DNA of 27,911 bases from Bryobacterales bacterium (GCA_003132865.1 PKYZ01000573.1:1-27911), one strand, 5' to 3'. Positions 15,747-24,132 are shown, counted from the stretch's first letter. Made by a program: numbers and translations. The notes: a model not told the origin generated them from the letters alone.

Positions 15747-16850
15747 CTACGATTCTACCGTGGTTTTCTCGGGTGAGAGCGGCTCCGCCTTGCGCGGAGT
15801 CCGGTCGTGCTTGTCGGCGCCGGCCGCGGCCGCGGCCACGGCGTGCATGCGCTCGTCGAATTTTCCGAAAATCATCTTGCCCGCCGTCGTTTGCAGGACG
15901 CTGGTTACCGAAATATCGATGGTCTTGGAGATCATCTTCCTGGCATTGTCCACCACTACCATGGTGCCGTCGTCGAGATAGGCGACGCCCTGGTTATATT
16001 CTTTGCCTTCCTTCAGAATGAAGACCCGCATTGTCTCGCCCGGCAGCACGATGGGCTTGAGCGCATTGGCCAGTTCGTTGATGTTGAGCACTTGCACGCC
16101 ATGCAGTTGGGCGACCTTGTTCAGATTGAAGTCGTTGGTGACGATCTTCGAGTCGTAGACCTTGGCCAGCTCGATCAGCTTCATGTCCACCTCGCGGACA
16201 TGCGGGAAATCGTCCTCGACGATCTGGACGTTGAGGTGGGCCATCTTCTGGATGCGTTGCAGGATGTCGAGCCCGCGGCGTCCGCGATTGCGCTTCATGG
16301 AATCGGCGGAATCGGCCACCAGTTGCAGCTCGCGCAGGACGAATTGGGGGATCACCAGCACGCCGTCCAGGAAGCCGGTTTCGGCGATGTCGGCGATGCG
16401 GCCGTCGATGATGACGCTGGTGTCCAGGATTTTGAAGGACTTCTTGGACACTTTCTCGCCGCCGAAAATGCCGCCCAAGGCGGACAGGTTGAGCATGTCG
16501 CCCTTCTTGGCGCCCACGATCAGGCCGACGTAGGTCATCCAAAGAAGCAGGCAGACTTGTATGAATGGAACCATGTGGGAGGCATCTCCACCCTCCGGCC
16601 GCGCCCAGCGCAGCACGAGTGACATGAAGAACGCCCCGATGATGCCGAGCACCGATCCAAAGGCCGCTCCGATCAGCCTCTTCAGGCTGACTTGTTCCAG
16701 CCGGACCTCGAAGAAGATGATGCAAACGCCAATGACCAGACCCGCTAATGCGGCCCAAGGCGTGGGAGCAGTTTGAAATGGGTGCAGCAAGTAGCCGGAC
16801 GCAGTTAATACAAGCACGAATATGATGCGAACGATAGTTAAGTCGAGCAT
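15747..16850 (-). CDS. yacL: Membrane-anchored PIN-TRAM domain protein (YacL-like)
   Basis: A 367-residue protein. Four membrane segments occupy about 5-115 (IIFVLVLTASGYLL, WAALAGLVIGVCIIFF, LIGAAFGSVLGIIGAFFMSLVL and PFIQVCLLLWMTYVGLIVG). A PIN nuclease domain follows at about 138-262, with acidic residues D143 (LDTSVIIDG), E174 (LREL) and D240 (TNDFNL), and then a TRAM domain (about 268-330, PIVLPGETMRVFILKEGKE to KMISKTIDI). The order matches the YacL family, which is predicted to act on RNA at the membrane. The C-terminal tail is charged and Ala-rich (about 335-367). It is a single-gene unit; copy E of the repeat lies upstream between it and the fucosidase gene. Confidence 0.93.
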   Translation of the reverse strand: MLDLTIVRIIFVLVLTASGYLLHPFQTAPTPWAALAGLVIGVCIIFFEVRLEQVSLKRLIGAAFGSVLGIIGAFFMSLVLRWARPEGGDASHMVPFIQVCLLLWMTYVGLIVGAKKGDMLNLSALGGIFGGEKVSKKSFKILDTSVIIDGRIADIAETGFLDGVLVIPQFVLRELQLVADSADSMKRNRGRRGLDILQRIQKMAHLNVQIVEDDFPHVREVDMKLIELAKVYDSKIVTNDFNLNKVAQLHGVQVLNINELANALKPIVLPGETMRVFILKEGKEYNQGVAYLDDGTMVVVDNARKMISKTIDISVTSVLQTTAGKMIFGKFDERMHAVAAAAAGADKHDRTPRKAEPLSPEKTTVES

Positions 16851-16992
16851 GAGAACACCCCTTTCCGGGTGAATTCGAGAGAGCGCAGGGAAGCAGTCCG
16901 TCCTCTCGACCCTGATTGCGAGCTAGCAAGGTCGCGCCAAGAGTATAACATTGAAACGGAGCCGGCGCTTGGGCTGTGGCAGAGTGCCGTCT

Positions 16993-17047
16993 TGTGGGGC
17001 AGGCAATCCTGCCTGCGGACGCGCTTTCCAGCGCGTCCAAGCCGGCT
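16993..17047 (+). repeat. Palindromic repeat copy E
   Basis: It starts TGTGGGGCAGGCAATCCTGCC. The first hairpin is GGCAGG-CAAT-CCTGCC (16998-17013), and the second is GGACGCGCT-TTCC-AGCGCGTCC (17017-17038), nine perfect pairs with the same TTCC loop as copy D. AAGCCGGCT follows, which matches the arm of copy D's hairpin. It lies in the 277-nt gap downstream of the fucosidase gene and upstream of yacL, both minus strand; the rest of the gap has no gene that I can see. Confidence 0.8.
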
Positions 17048-17127
17048 CCAGTTCGCCTCTATGATATCGAGTAGCTCGATTCCGGAGGCCGCCGGGAAGC
17101 CGAGCGGCTCATGCGGGGTGGTCAGCC

Positions 17128-18597
17128 TCAGTGGCTGACCTTCAGAACCCAGGCTGGTTGCGCAAGCAACTCCTCGGGCAATTCGGGCAGTTCGACCGTT
17201 ACCGAGCCGACGCCGGATTTGAAACGTAGCGGGGTCGCAACCCCGAGTAGTGTCACGCTCGTCGGTTTCGCGCCTTCGTACTCCTTCACCGTGAACTGCC
17301 GCCCCGGCCAGCGCGGCAGGATCGCGTACAGATCGCCGCCCCTGGATGTGAAGAAGGCCTCGATGGAAGCCTTGCCGCCCTCTGGTTTGCCGGCGAGTTT
17401 CGCCACATCGTAATCGGCGTTGAACTCCGCGTTGTAGTCGATCTTCGGCACCTCGCCGGAGCTCCACTGGCGCGTAGCCCTCCACGGCTTCGTGCCGTAG
17501 ATCGCCTCGCCGTTCACCTTCAGCCAGGAGCCGATCTGGAGCAGACGCTCTTCCATGATCACCGGAATGCTTCCGTCTGCGGCGGGACCGATGTCCAGCA
17601 GCAGGTTGCCGCCGCGGCTCACGATATCCGCCAAGAGAATCACCAGCTCGCGGCCGCTGTGATAATGTTCCAGGCGTTCGGCGCGATTATAGCCATACGA
17701 GAAGCCCATCCCGCGGCTCTCTTCCCAGGGGTGCTCCATCCCGCTCATGCCCGGCGTGTATTCGGTTGTCCAGTAGCCGCCGTGCTTGTGGCGGGTGTCC
17801 TTGCCCCAGCGGTCGTCGATGACCACCTCATCCTTCACAGGCGACTCGTTGAACAGCCACGCCAGCAACTCGGGGCTGCGCCACTCGCTGGAAGGCAGTT
17901 CCCATTCGCCGTCGCTGAAGATGATGGATGGCTTATAGCGCGTCACCACATCCTTGAACTGCGGCATCATGTGCTCGGCGACATAGCGGGCCTTGTCGGA
18001 AAGATACAGCGGGTTGTACCACTCGTAGAGTGAATAATAAATGCCCATCCGGAGGCCCTTCGCACGCACGGCAGTGGCCAGGTCGCCGAGCAGGTCGCGT
18101 CGGGGTCCGATCTCCACGGCGTTCCAGGGGCGTCCCCAGGTCCTGGAGGCCTCCTGGCTCGGCCAGAGCGCAAAACCTTCGTGGTGCTTCGATGTCAGGA
18201 CGACATATTTCGCACCGGAGCGCGTGAATACGTCCGCCCAGTGATCGGGATCGAACAATTCGGCGCGGAAGCGCGGCGCGAAGTCCCGGTAATCGTACTC
18301 CGGGCCATACATGCGCTTATGAAAATCCCAGGATCCGGCGTCAACCGGATTCGCGCCGGGCCTCTGTCCTTCGGTGATGGCGTGCCAGTACCACTCGGCA
18401 TATGCGAGTTTACCGGGCAACACCGGAGCGTAAGAAGGCACCGAATACACGCCCCAGTGGATGAAGATTCCGAACTTGGCGCCGGCGAACCAGGCCGGTG
18501 TAGAACGCCGGTCTATCGATTCCCAGTTGGGTTGGTAGTTCTGTGCGCGGGCGCAAGCCGCGCAGAGTAAGGAAAGCGACAAAAGTGTCTTGAACAT
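17128..18597 (-). CDS. Secreted GH29 alpha-L-fucosidase
   Basis: A 489-residue glycoside hydrolase family 29 enzyme that removes alpha-L-fucose from glycans by a retaining mechanism. The signal peptide is MFKTLLSLSLLCAACARAQ (1-19). The (beta/alpha)8 catalytic domain shows the family hallmarks FGIFIHWGVYSVPSYAP (His47), LTSKHHEGFALW (His138 and His139) and, at 224-233, PSIIFSDGEW with Asp229 as the expected nucleophile. The later NLLLDIGPAADGSIP motif is also typical. The C-terminal 100 residues look like a beta-sandwich. The length is normal and all key residues are present. The LacI regulator ends 96 nt upstream on the same strand, so lacI and the fucosidase are probably one unit. It probably acts in the periplasm or at the surface. 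Confidence 0.95.
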   Translation of the reverse strand: MFKTLLSLSLLCAACARAQNYQPNWESIDRRSTPAWFAGAKFGIFIHWGVYSVPSYAPVLPGKLAYAEWYWHAITEGQRPGANPVDAGSWDFHKRMYGPEYDYRDFAPRFRAELFDPDHWADVFTRSGAKYVVLTSKHHEGFALWPSQEASRTWGRPWNAVEIGPRRDLLGDLATAVRAKGLRMGIYYSLYEWYNPLYLSDKARYVAEHMMPQFKDVVTRYKPSIIFSDGEWELPSSEWRSPELLAWLFNESPVKDEVVIDDRWGKDTRHKHGGYWTTEYTPGMSGMEHPWEESRGMGFSYGYNRAERLEHYHSGRELVILLADIVSRGGNLLLDIGPAADGSIPVIMEERLLQIGSWLKVNGEAIYGTKPWRATRQWSSGEVPKIDYNAEFNADYDVAKLAGKPEGGKASIEAFFTSRGGDLYAILPRWPGRQFTVKEYEGAKPTSVTLLGVATPLRFKSGVGSVTVELPELPEELLAQPAWVLKVSH

Positions 18598-18693
18598 TTC
18601 TTCACCTTCGCGAAACCGTCACAACCCGCTGCGGAGGATGAAACCGCTTCTCGGGCCGAGGCCAATGATGCAATAGCGAGAAACTCTGTCGAT

Positions 18694-19692
18694 TCATACC
18701 TTGGGCGCCGGTCCGGTAGAATCTCGCACCACCAGTTCCGGGTCGATGACGATTTCGCGGCCTGCGATCCGCAGCTTGCGCGGATCGGACACCAAAATGT
18801 CAAAGACTAACTGTCCGAACCGGTCGCGCGGAATGTGTACCGTAGTGAGGGCGGGATAGCAAAACTCGGAGAGTTCGATATTGTCAAACCCGATGACGCA
18901 CACGTCCTGAGGCACACGCAGACCCTGGGCGCGCAGTTCCCGCAAGGCTCCGATAGCCATAAAGTCATTTACGCAAATGACTGCCGTCGGACGGAATCCG
19001 CCTCTCAGCAATTCCCGAGTGGCTTCACGCCCGCCTTCGGGTCCATCGGCGCCGGCGGCGGTCCGGATCTCTACCGCCGGCGAGTATCCCGCCACCGTAT
19101 GCAGAACAGCCCGTTTCCTCTCACTGAAGGGACCCACGGTCCCGTGATGATCGATAAAAGCCAGGCGATGATGCCCCAGGCTGTGCAGGTACTCGACCAC
19201 CCTTTCCGCGCCTGCGGCGTAGTTCACTCGGATATTGGTGATCTTCGCGCGCGGGATACCCACATCGGCGAAGACTACGGGAAACTTGCTTTCGGCCAGT
19301 TCATCGATGAGGGACGGCGGCATTTCCGACACAAAGACGGCCAGCCCGGCGACCCGGCGGCCCAGCATCAGCCGGATGCTGTTCACCAGTTTGTCGGAAC
19401 GGTGACCGGTATTGGCCACCAGGACTTCATATACCCTCCGATGCCCTTCCGACTCCACCTTGCGAAAGATATCGAAGAAAAACGGGTTCCCCATGTTGGA
19501 TGCGATCATGCCCAGGGTGCGGCTGCTGCACACCAAGTTACGGGCATTCATGTTCGGGTGGTAGTGCAGTTCTCTAACCACTTTCATCACCCGTTCGCGA
19601 GTGGATACCCTGACAGGAGCTATGTCATTCAGAACCCTGGAAACGGTCGCCGTGGAAACCTTGGCCCTCTCGGCAACATCCACCAGATTCAT
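18694..19692 (-). CDS. LacI-family regulator, fucosidase unit
   Basis: A 332-residue regulator. The HTH begins at the start codon (MNLVDVAERAKVSTATVSRVLND, residues 1-23), followed by the hinge helix (NMNARNLVCSSRTLGMI) and a periplasmic-binding-protein-like effector domain to the C-terminus (ICVNDFMAIGALRELRAQG, VIGFDNIELSEFCYPALTTV). I set the start at 19692 because this ATG places the HTH at residue 1 as in the family; the open frame extends 57 codons further without family similarity. It precedes the GH29 gene, so it most likely responds to L-fucose or a fucosylated sugar (inference). About 600 nt of non-coding DNA lies upstream, with a candidate promoter at 20195-20223. Confidence 0.93.
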   Translation of the reverse strand: MNLVDVAERAKVSTATVSRVLNDIAPVRVSTRERVMKVVRELHYHPNMNARNLVCSSRTLGMIASNMGNPFFFDIFRKVESEGHRRVYEVLVANTGHRSDKLVNSIRLMLGRRVAGLAVFVSEMPPSLIDELAESKFPVVFADVGIPRAKITNIRVNYAAGAERVVEYLHSLGHHRLAFIDHHGTVGPFSERKRAVLHTVAGYSPAVEIRTAAGADGPEGGREATRELLRGGFRPTAVICVNDFMAIGALRELRAQGLRVPQDVCVIGFDNIELSEFCYPALTTVHIPRDRFGQLVFDILVSDPRKLRIAGREIVIDPELVVRDSTGPAPKV

Positions 19693-20194
19693 GGCGCTGT
19701 TACACCTTCCAGAGCCGTTTGGAAACGCCCGGCAGGGGCGCCTTCGAGCCGCGAGCCGAAAAGCAAGAAGACATGGAGAAACCATCTGTGACCAGCCGAG
19801 CGACGGCAGTCCAGGCTGGCCACGCACGGCGCGCCGAGTTGGTTTCATCGTCCCCTCAGGCACGATCCGTCAGTCACGTTATTCGGTGGTTCGGACGATG
19901 GCACCGGCATAGCGAACTCCGGAATCCGGCTCTGCCACGGCTGGGACGCCCACGTCACGCTGCGGGCCGACCCAGACAATTCGAAACGTCCGTGAGACCG
20001 GCCTGCCGCGGAAGGCCCGCTTGGCAATCTGGGGCACGTTCTGCGCTTTGTCACATTCAATCGCTGGACTGTTGGGTTCAGCGCGCCCATGACGTTGGAC
20101 GCCGGCGGTTTCGCATGGCCGACAGGCCGTACCTGGCACCGGGCGATACGGCCAGCCGGAAGAAGCGCCATGGTAAACGCATGCACGAAAGGGT

Positions 20195-20223
20195 ACGGTA
20201 CCTAATTCACGATGAATTGTCAA
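20195..20223 (-). promoter_or_regulatory. Candidate sigma-70 promoter reading toward lacI and the fucosidase
   Basis: On the minus strand TTGACA (20223-20218) is followed by a 17-nt spacer and TACCGT (20200-20195), a weak -10 that matches the consensus at three of six positions. If real, it would give a leader of about 500 nt before lacI at 19692. The spacer contains the palindrome described at 20204-20218. Confidence 0.4.
20204..20218. promoter_or_regulatory. Palindromic operator candidate AATTCACGATGAATT
   Basis: A 15-bp palindrome with perfect 6-bp arms (AATTCA and TGAATT) around a 3-nt CGA centre. It lies in the spacer of the candidate promoter at 20195-20223. With the next base it is the first copy of the ACGATGA-core motif also found at 24133-24148 and 24346-24361. 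Confidence 0.55.
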
Positions 20224-20228
20224 TGAAA

Positions 20229-20246
20229 AACGTTAACTGTCACGTT
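20229..20246. promoter_or_regulatory. Second operator-like inverted repeat near the same promoter
   Basis: On the minus strand AACGTGACAGTTAACGTT has arms AACGT and ACGTT. It matches AACGATACAGTCATCGTA at the receptor promoter (24340-24357) at 13 of 18 positions. It lies just upstream of the candidate -35 box. Confidence 0.4.
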
Positions 20247-20313
20247 CTATTATGGTCTCGCAGACTTCCGATGCACGGCTACCAAGCCGTGACGATCTGA
20301 ATTGACGCGAGAT

Positions 20314-20967
20314 CTACCCGTGCAGACTGGGCGATTTCGCCGCCTGCCGCGACTCCGCCCTACTGAATCGGGGCCAGTTGAAGCCATAGAAAGCCACAAT
20401 GACGAAGCAGCATGCCGGCACGATGGACCCGCGGGACATGTCGTACCGGTCGGCAACGTGCCCCATCAGTTTGGGCAGGATTGCGCCGCCCATGATCGCC
20501 ATGAAGAAAGTAACTCAGAAACACGCAAGCCACCGACAGCCAGCCCTGCGCCGCCTGCCAGGAACGCGACGAAGGCGGTGGTGGGCGAGACGTGCCCTTC
20601 GTGAACCATGGCGTTGATATGCGTAGCCGGGATGAACCATAGCCCGCCGGCGGCAACAATCAGGAGCCCGGCGATGATGCCGCCCTTGTACCCCCGCCGG
20701 GTCGCCAGCCATCCGGGCGGCAGCGACATCAGGAAGTTAGCCGAGATAGTGCGCGAACTGCACCCAGGCGGACTGGGACTTGCTCAGGCGCAACTCCTCC
20801 TGGAAGTGCTTGTCCATCACGTCGATCATCCCGTTGCTGAGACCCCACAGTAGAAACAGCGAGCTAATCAGAATGAAGGTGAACGCCAAGTTCCTTCCGT
20901 CATCCGCGATGAAGAGAGTTTTCTTATTTCCTGTCACGATCTGTAACACAAAGGCCATCGTGCCCAC
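20314..20967 (-). pseudogene. fucP: Broken L-fucose permease gene (FucP-type MFS transporter)
   Basis: Three pieces of one FucP-family permease are read in order on the minus strand. Piece 1 (20967-20737) has FILISSLFLLWGLSNGMIDV, then MDKHFQEELRLSKSQSA and WVQFAHYLG, and then TAA. Piece 2 (from 20729, next frame) continues exactly where FucP should: MSLPPGWLATRRGYKGGIIA, then GGLWFIPATHINAMVHEGHV. Frame is lost by one extra A (GGCTAACTTCCTG instead of GGCTACTTCCTG, about 20736-20742). Piece 3 (20502-20314) is the C-terminal end (MAIMGGAILPKLMGHVADRY, later FVIVAFYGFNWP). Everything between the fourth helix region and the last helices, roughly 200 or more codons of a protein normally near 430 residues, is deleted at about 20505-20530. 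It lies downstream of the fucose-1-phosphate enzyme gene on the same strand. Confidence 0.88.
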
Positions 20968-21084
20968 TGTTCAGACAGCCTGCCTTGCCGGACGGCGTCC
21001 GCTCGGCCGGCGGACGCTCTAACATCGTTTCCTCCGCCTACCGCGACCAGCAGGAGGATACGGCAGGTGTTTTTCAGTGTGCAC

Positions 21085-22698
21085 TTACTTCGCCCCTGCC
21101 GCGCGTAAGGCCGCGCGCCTAGCGTGGAAGGCCGCGTGATCGGCCCGCACCGCGATCTCGGTCGAGCTATAGCGATCCGCAGAACGAAAACTGAGCTTCT
21201 GCTCCGGCGTGGCGCTGGCAATGTCGAACATCCAAAGCCACCGCCGAAAAGCTCCGCACTCTTCCTCGGCCGGAAATAATCTGGCGTTCCAGAGCGTGCG
21301 TTCCCTTTCGGGTGTCTCGTCATCCCAGATGCTCGAGAGTGGCGCGCCGGCAGCCAGCAGCCAATCCGCCAGCCGCCCTCCGCAGAAAGTCGCGCCTTCC
21401 GGCATGGAGCGTTTGAACGTGTCATCCACGGCGCAGCACCGGATGAACCACACCTTGCCGCCCTCTCGATTCACGCCCGCTGAAACGTCCAGGCAGGCTC
21501 CGGCGGGCAGTTCGAGAGGATCGAGAACGTCAACGCCTACGAGCACGGTGCGGCGCCGCAGGCAGAGCGGGGCCCACAGGCGGCAACCCTCCACCCAGAC
21601 TTCGTGGCCGGCGATGGCGCCGTTGGCCTGCACGTCATTGTTGATGTCCAATATCGTGGTAGGGGGCGGCGCGCCCAGGTCCTCGGTGACCAGCTCCAGG
21701 CCACTTGAGATCAACTGGCTGGTGGATCCGAAATGTAGGAAGCTGCACTCATCGAGTATGCGGAGGTTAAATGGGATTGGCCGCAGTTCGGCGAACAGGC
21801 TCGCCAGAACCCCTTCGCCCAGCGACGATCTGCTGGACCGTGCGGTCCTCAGGTAGTGAGCGAGCGTCGCCTCCGTTCCCAGAGCGCAGCAGACCTCGCG
21901 GTACAGATCGATGCCATGGGACGGAATCGCGGCGCGCGCTGGCGGAGTCCGGAACGCCCCCAGGAGCTTGGCCGCCGCGCCGGCATCCAGACTCATAATA
22001 CCGATGTCGAGCACCGCCCGGCCGTCGGCACCGATGGCGCCCGCTTCGGTTTGCGCGCGCACGTCCGGCTTCTGCAAATACAGGCGAACGGAACCGTCGG
22101 CGTTGGGGCAGAGCACGCCGTGACGAGCCGCCTCGTCCGGAGCCGTCGGCGCCCCGATCACGGTAATCCCGGGCCCGCCGAGGTGCACCGCCGCCGGATC
22201 GAAACGGATAAGAGCGTCTCCCGCGGCGATCACCACCTGACCGGCGCCGCGCGCGCCCGCGGGAAGAGCAAGGAATACCGCGACGAGCCGGTCAAACAGC
22301 GTGGAATGTATTTTCGGGTCGGTTCCGCCGGGAAGCGGAATGAAGATCTTCCCGCAAGGCGAGTACGCAGGCAAGCGGCGGGAGTCGCCGCCGGCGTGAA
22401 CGATCAGAATGCGCAGGCGGCTCAAGATTGCCTCCGCGCGCCGGTCATCGCTCAGGTCGTCGCCCGGTTGCGACTCGCGGCGCAACACCTCACCCAGGCA
22501 CTGCAGCGTGCTGCCGCCGCTACCGATGCGACGGCCATCCCGATCCGGGATCACCAGGAAGTCCCGCACCTGCGCCAGCAGTCCGATCTCGCGGCGAAGC
22601 CGAATCTGCGACTCGTAAGCCGCCGCCTGGCGGTCATTGGCGGCGGTAACGATGAGGTAATCCCAAAGGCTGGGGGATTCCGGTGGAATCGTTTTCAC
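21085..22698 (-). CDS. L-fucose-1-phosphate guanylyltransferase-type protein, without fucokinase domain
   Basis: A 537-residue protein matching the N-terminal half of the bifunctional fucokinase/GDP-fucose pyrophosphorylase (FKP) family, which forms GDP-L-fucose from fucose-1-phosphate. Motifs are GSGGSTLQCL (59-68), HAGGDSRRLP (101-110), SPCGKIFIPLP (113-123) and a later beta-helix-like region (EVWVEGCRLWAPLCL). The C-terminus YSSTEIAVRADHAAFHARRA is the linker that precedes the GHMP kinase domain in full-length family members (about 950 residues), so this gene stops at the domain boundary. I see no kinase remnant in the following 117 nt. It starts with GTG; the GTGA overlaps the stop of lacI at 22695-22698, so the two genes are translationally coupled. 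The broken fucP follows. Confidence 0.85.
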   Translation of the reverse strand: MKTIPPESPSLWDYLIVTAANDRQAAAYESQIRLRREIGLLAQVRDFLVIPDRDGRRIGSGGSTLQCLGEVLRRESQPGDDLSDDRRAEAILSRLRILIVHAGGDSRRLPAYSPCGKIFIPLPGGTDPKIHSTLFDRLVAVFLALPAGARGAGQVVIAAGDALIRFDPAAVHLGGPGITVIGAPTAPDEAARHGVLCPNADGSVRLYLQKPDVRAQTEAGAIGADGRAVLDIGIMSLDAGAAAKLLGAFRTPPARAAIPSHGIDLYREVCCALGTEATLAHYLRTARSSRSSLGEGVLASLFAELRPIPFNLRILDECSFLHFGSTSQLISSGLELVTEDLGAPPPTTILDINNDVQANGAIAGHEVWVEGCRLWAPLCLRRRTVLVGVDVLDPLELPAGACLDVSAGVNREGGKVWFIRCCAVDDTFKRSMPEGATFCGGRLADWLLAAGAPLSSIWDDETPERERTLWNARLFPAEEECGAFRRWLWMFDIASATPEQKLSFRSADRYSSTEIAVRADHAAFHARRAALRAAGAK

Positions 22699-23720
22699 TG
22701 TAGTCTTCGTGTGGACTCGCGCGGCACAATAGACGGCTGGAGCATTACGCTCTTTGGCTGCGGCGCGACCTTTGCTTCGATCAGCGACAGCACGAGTTTC
22801 CCGGCGCGCTCGCCGATGGCCCGGCTCTGTTGGTCCACGCTCGAAAGGGGCACGCGCAGGGACTTGTCAAAATGGAGATTGCCGCAGCCGATCACGGCAA
22901 TATCTTGGGGGACGCGCAATCCAGCCTCGAGGATCGCATCGATCACTCCGATCGCGATCGGGTCGTTATAACAGAACACGCCATCGGGCCGAGGAGCCAG
23001 AGCCAGCAGCTTCTTCATCGCCTCGTGGCCGCTGATCCAGCTATCCACGTCAGCCGAGCGTCCGGCCAGAACGTAGCCCTGGAACTGGCTCAGATCGTGG
23101 TGCGCGAGGGCCTGGTGGTAACCTTCCATACGCCCCAAAGCCGTGCTCTTGGCGGGGCCGCGAATGTCCGCGATTTTCAGGCATCCGACCGATATCAGGT
23201 GCTCGGTCGCCAGACGGCCGACCGCGATGTCGTCCACGCCCACAAAATTCGCCGGCATCCCCAGAAAAGCGCGGTCGATGAGTACGTACGGAACCTTCTG
23301 CTCTTCAATACGCCGGAAGCTCTCGACGGTCCACTGGGTGGAGGCAATCATCAGGGCATCCAGCCGGCGGCTCAGCAGCCGCTTGATCTCCTGCCGTTCC
23401 AGGTCCGGGTCGCCCTGTGAGGAGGAGATCAGCAGGCTGTAATTCTTGCGGCGCAGCACATCGGAAAGGCCGGTCGCCACTTCCGCGAAGAACGGGTGCA
23501 TCAGGTCTGGAACAATCAACCCGGCCGAATAGGTACGGCCGGTGACCAGAGCGCGGGCGGCCATATTCGGCTGGTAGTTCAACTCCTTGATACGCTTGAG
23601 TACGCGTTGCCGGGTTTCTTCTCCGATGTCACTGTGGTTGCGAATGACCTTGGAAACCGTTACCACGGACAGCCCGAGTTCCCGGGCGATGTCCTTCATC
23701 GTGACTGCCATTTTTACCAT
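22695..23720 (-). CDS. LacI-family regulator, fucose-1-phosphate unit
   Basis: A 341-residue regulator. The HTH is at about 8-27 (MKDIARELGLSVVTVSKVIR), the hinge helix is NYQPNMAARALVTGRTYSAG, and the effector domain follows (LIVPDLMHPFFAEVATGL, FCYNDPIAIGVIDAILEAGL, IAVIGCGNLHFDKSLRVPLS). I chose the ATG at 23720 (AGGG about 6 nt upstream); ATGs at 23711 and 23699 are in frame, and the open frame further upstream has no family similarity. Its stop overlaps the GTG of the pyrophosphorylase gene by 4 nt. It is divergent from the receptor gene 750 nt away, so it is a good candidate regulator of both (inference). It is only distantly similar to the other LacI protein here. Confidence 0.94.
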   Translation of the reverse strand: MVKMAVTMKDIARELGLSVVTVSKVIRNHSDIGEETRQRVLKRIKELNYQPNMAARALVTGRTYSAGLIVPDLMHPFFAEVATGLSDVLRRKNYSLLISSSQGDPDLERQEIKRLLSRRLDALMIASTQWTVESFRRIEEQKVPYVLIDRAFLGMPANFVGVDDIAVGRLATEHLISVGCLKIADIRGPAKSTALGRMEGYHQALAHHDLSQFQGYVLAGRSADVDSWISGHEAMKKLLALAPRPDGVFCYNDPIAIGVIDAILEAGLRVPQDIAVIGCGNLHFDKSLRVPLSSVDQQSRAIGERAGKLVLSLIEAKVAPQPKSVMLQPSIVPRESTRRLQ

Positions 23721-23905
23721 TATGTACCCTGGCGCGGAAAACAGAGATGCGTCCGCCGCGCTTGGGGCTTGGCCGAGTGAGGCCGTCACGTGGGGGTTCA
23801 CTCGATACGGAACCCCAGCGCCCACCGTCAGAGCGGCCTGAGGGCCTACCTCTTGGGAGCGAACACGCTGTCCAAAGCTGAATAAAGCACAGCGTCAACG
23901 GTGGC

Positions 23906-23917
23906 TGAAACGTTACA
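23906..23917. promoter_or_regulatory. LacI-type operator candidate TGAAACGTTACA
   Basis: A 12-bp near-palindrome with the central ACGT common in LacI-family operators; with flanks, CTGAAACGTTACAG matches its own reverse complement at 12 of 14 positions. It lies about 190 nt upstream of the lacI start at 23720. It differs from the ACGATGA motif, so it may bind a different regulator. Confidence 0.4.
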
Positions 23918-24132
23918 GGAAGGCCGGCAACGAGAGGCAGCCGCCTTCGGCGGGCCGCCGCTCGACTTGGGGATCGCATAGCTGAGGCGATCGATCCGTG
24001 CGTTTCGTTACCTTCCTCAATATCGTCAATAGTTGAAGGGGAAACCGGCAACCATCGCGCGCGGGCCCCGAATCGCCATCTACGGCACAGCCAACCTTCG
24101 GGATTTCTGGGACTAACTTAATAATTTTCAAT

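Larger units (their letters stand above)
19693..20313. other. Long gap without a convincing gene
   Basis: The gap is 621 nt between the LacI start and the 3' end of the fucP remnant. The open frames found in all directions are GC-rich shadows without similarity to any family that I recognise. The right end (about 20195-20250) is AT-richer and carries a candidate promoter, a 15-bp palindrome and an AACGT inverted repeat, listed separately. The left part could be the remains of a deleted gene or a long leader; I cannot tell which. Confidence 0.5.

Noticed and set aside
19719..20300. 193-codon plus-strand frame in the gap before lacI
   Set aside because: The composition is Arg/Pro-rich with no motif, signal peptide or ribosome site, and it covers a palindromic regulatory cluster.
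21856..22971. 371-codon plus-strand frame opposite the pyrophosphorylase and lacI genes
   Set aside because: It crosses the boundary between two real minus-strand genes and shows no recognisable motif.
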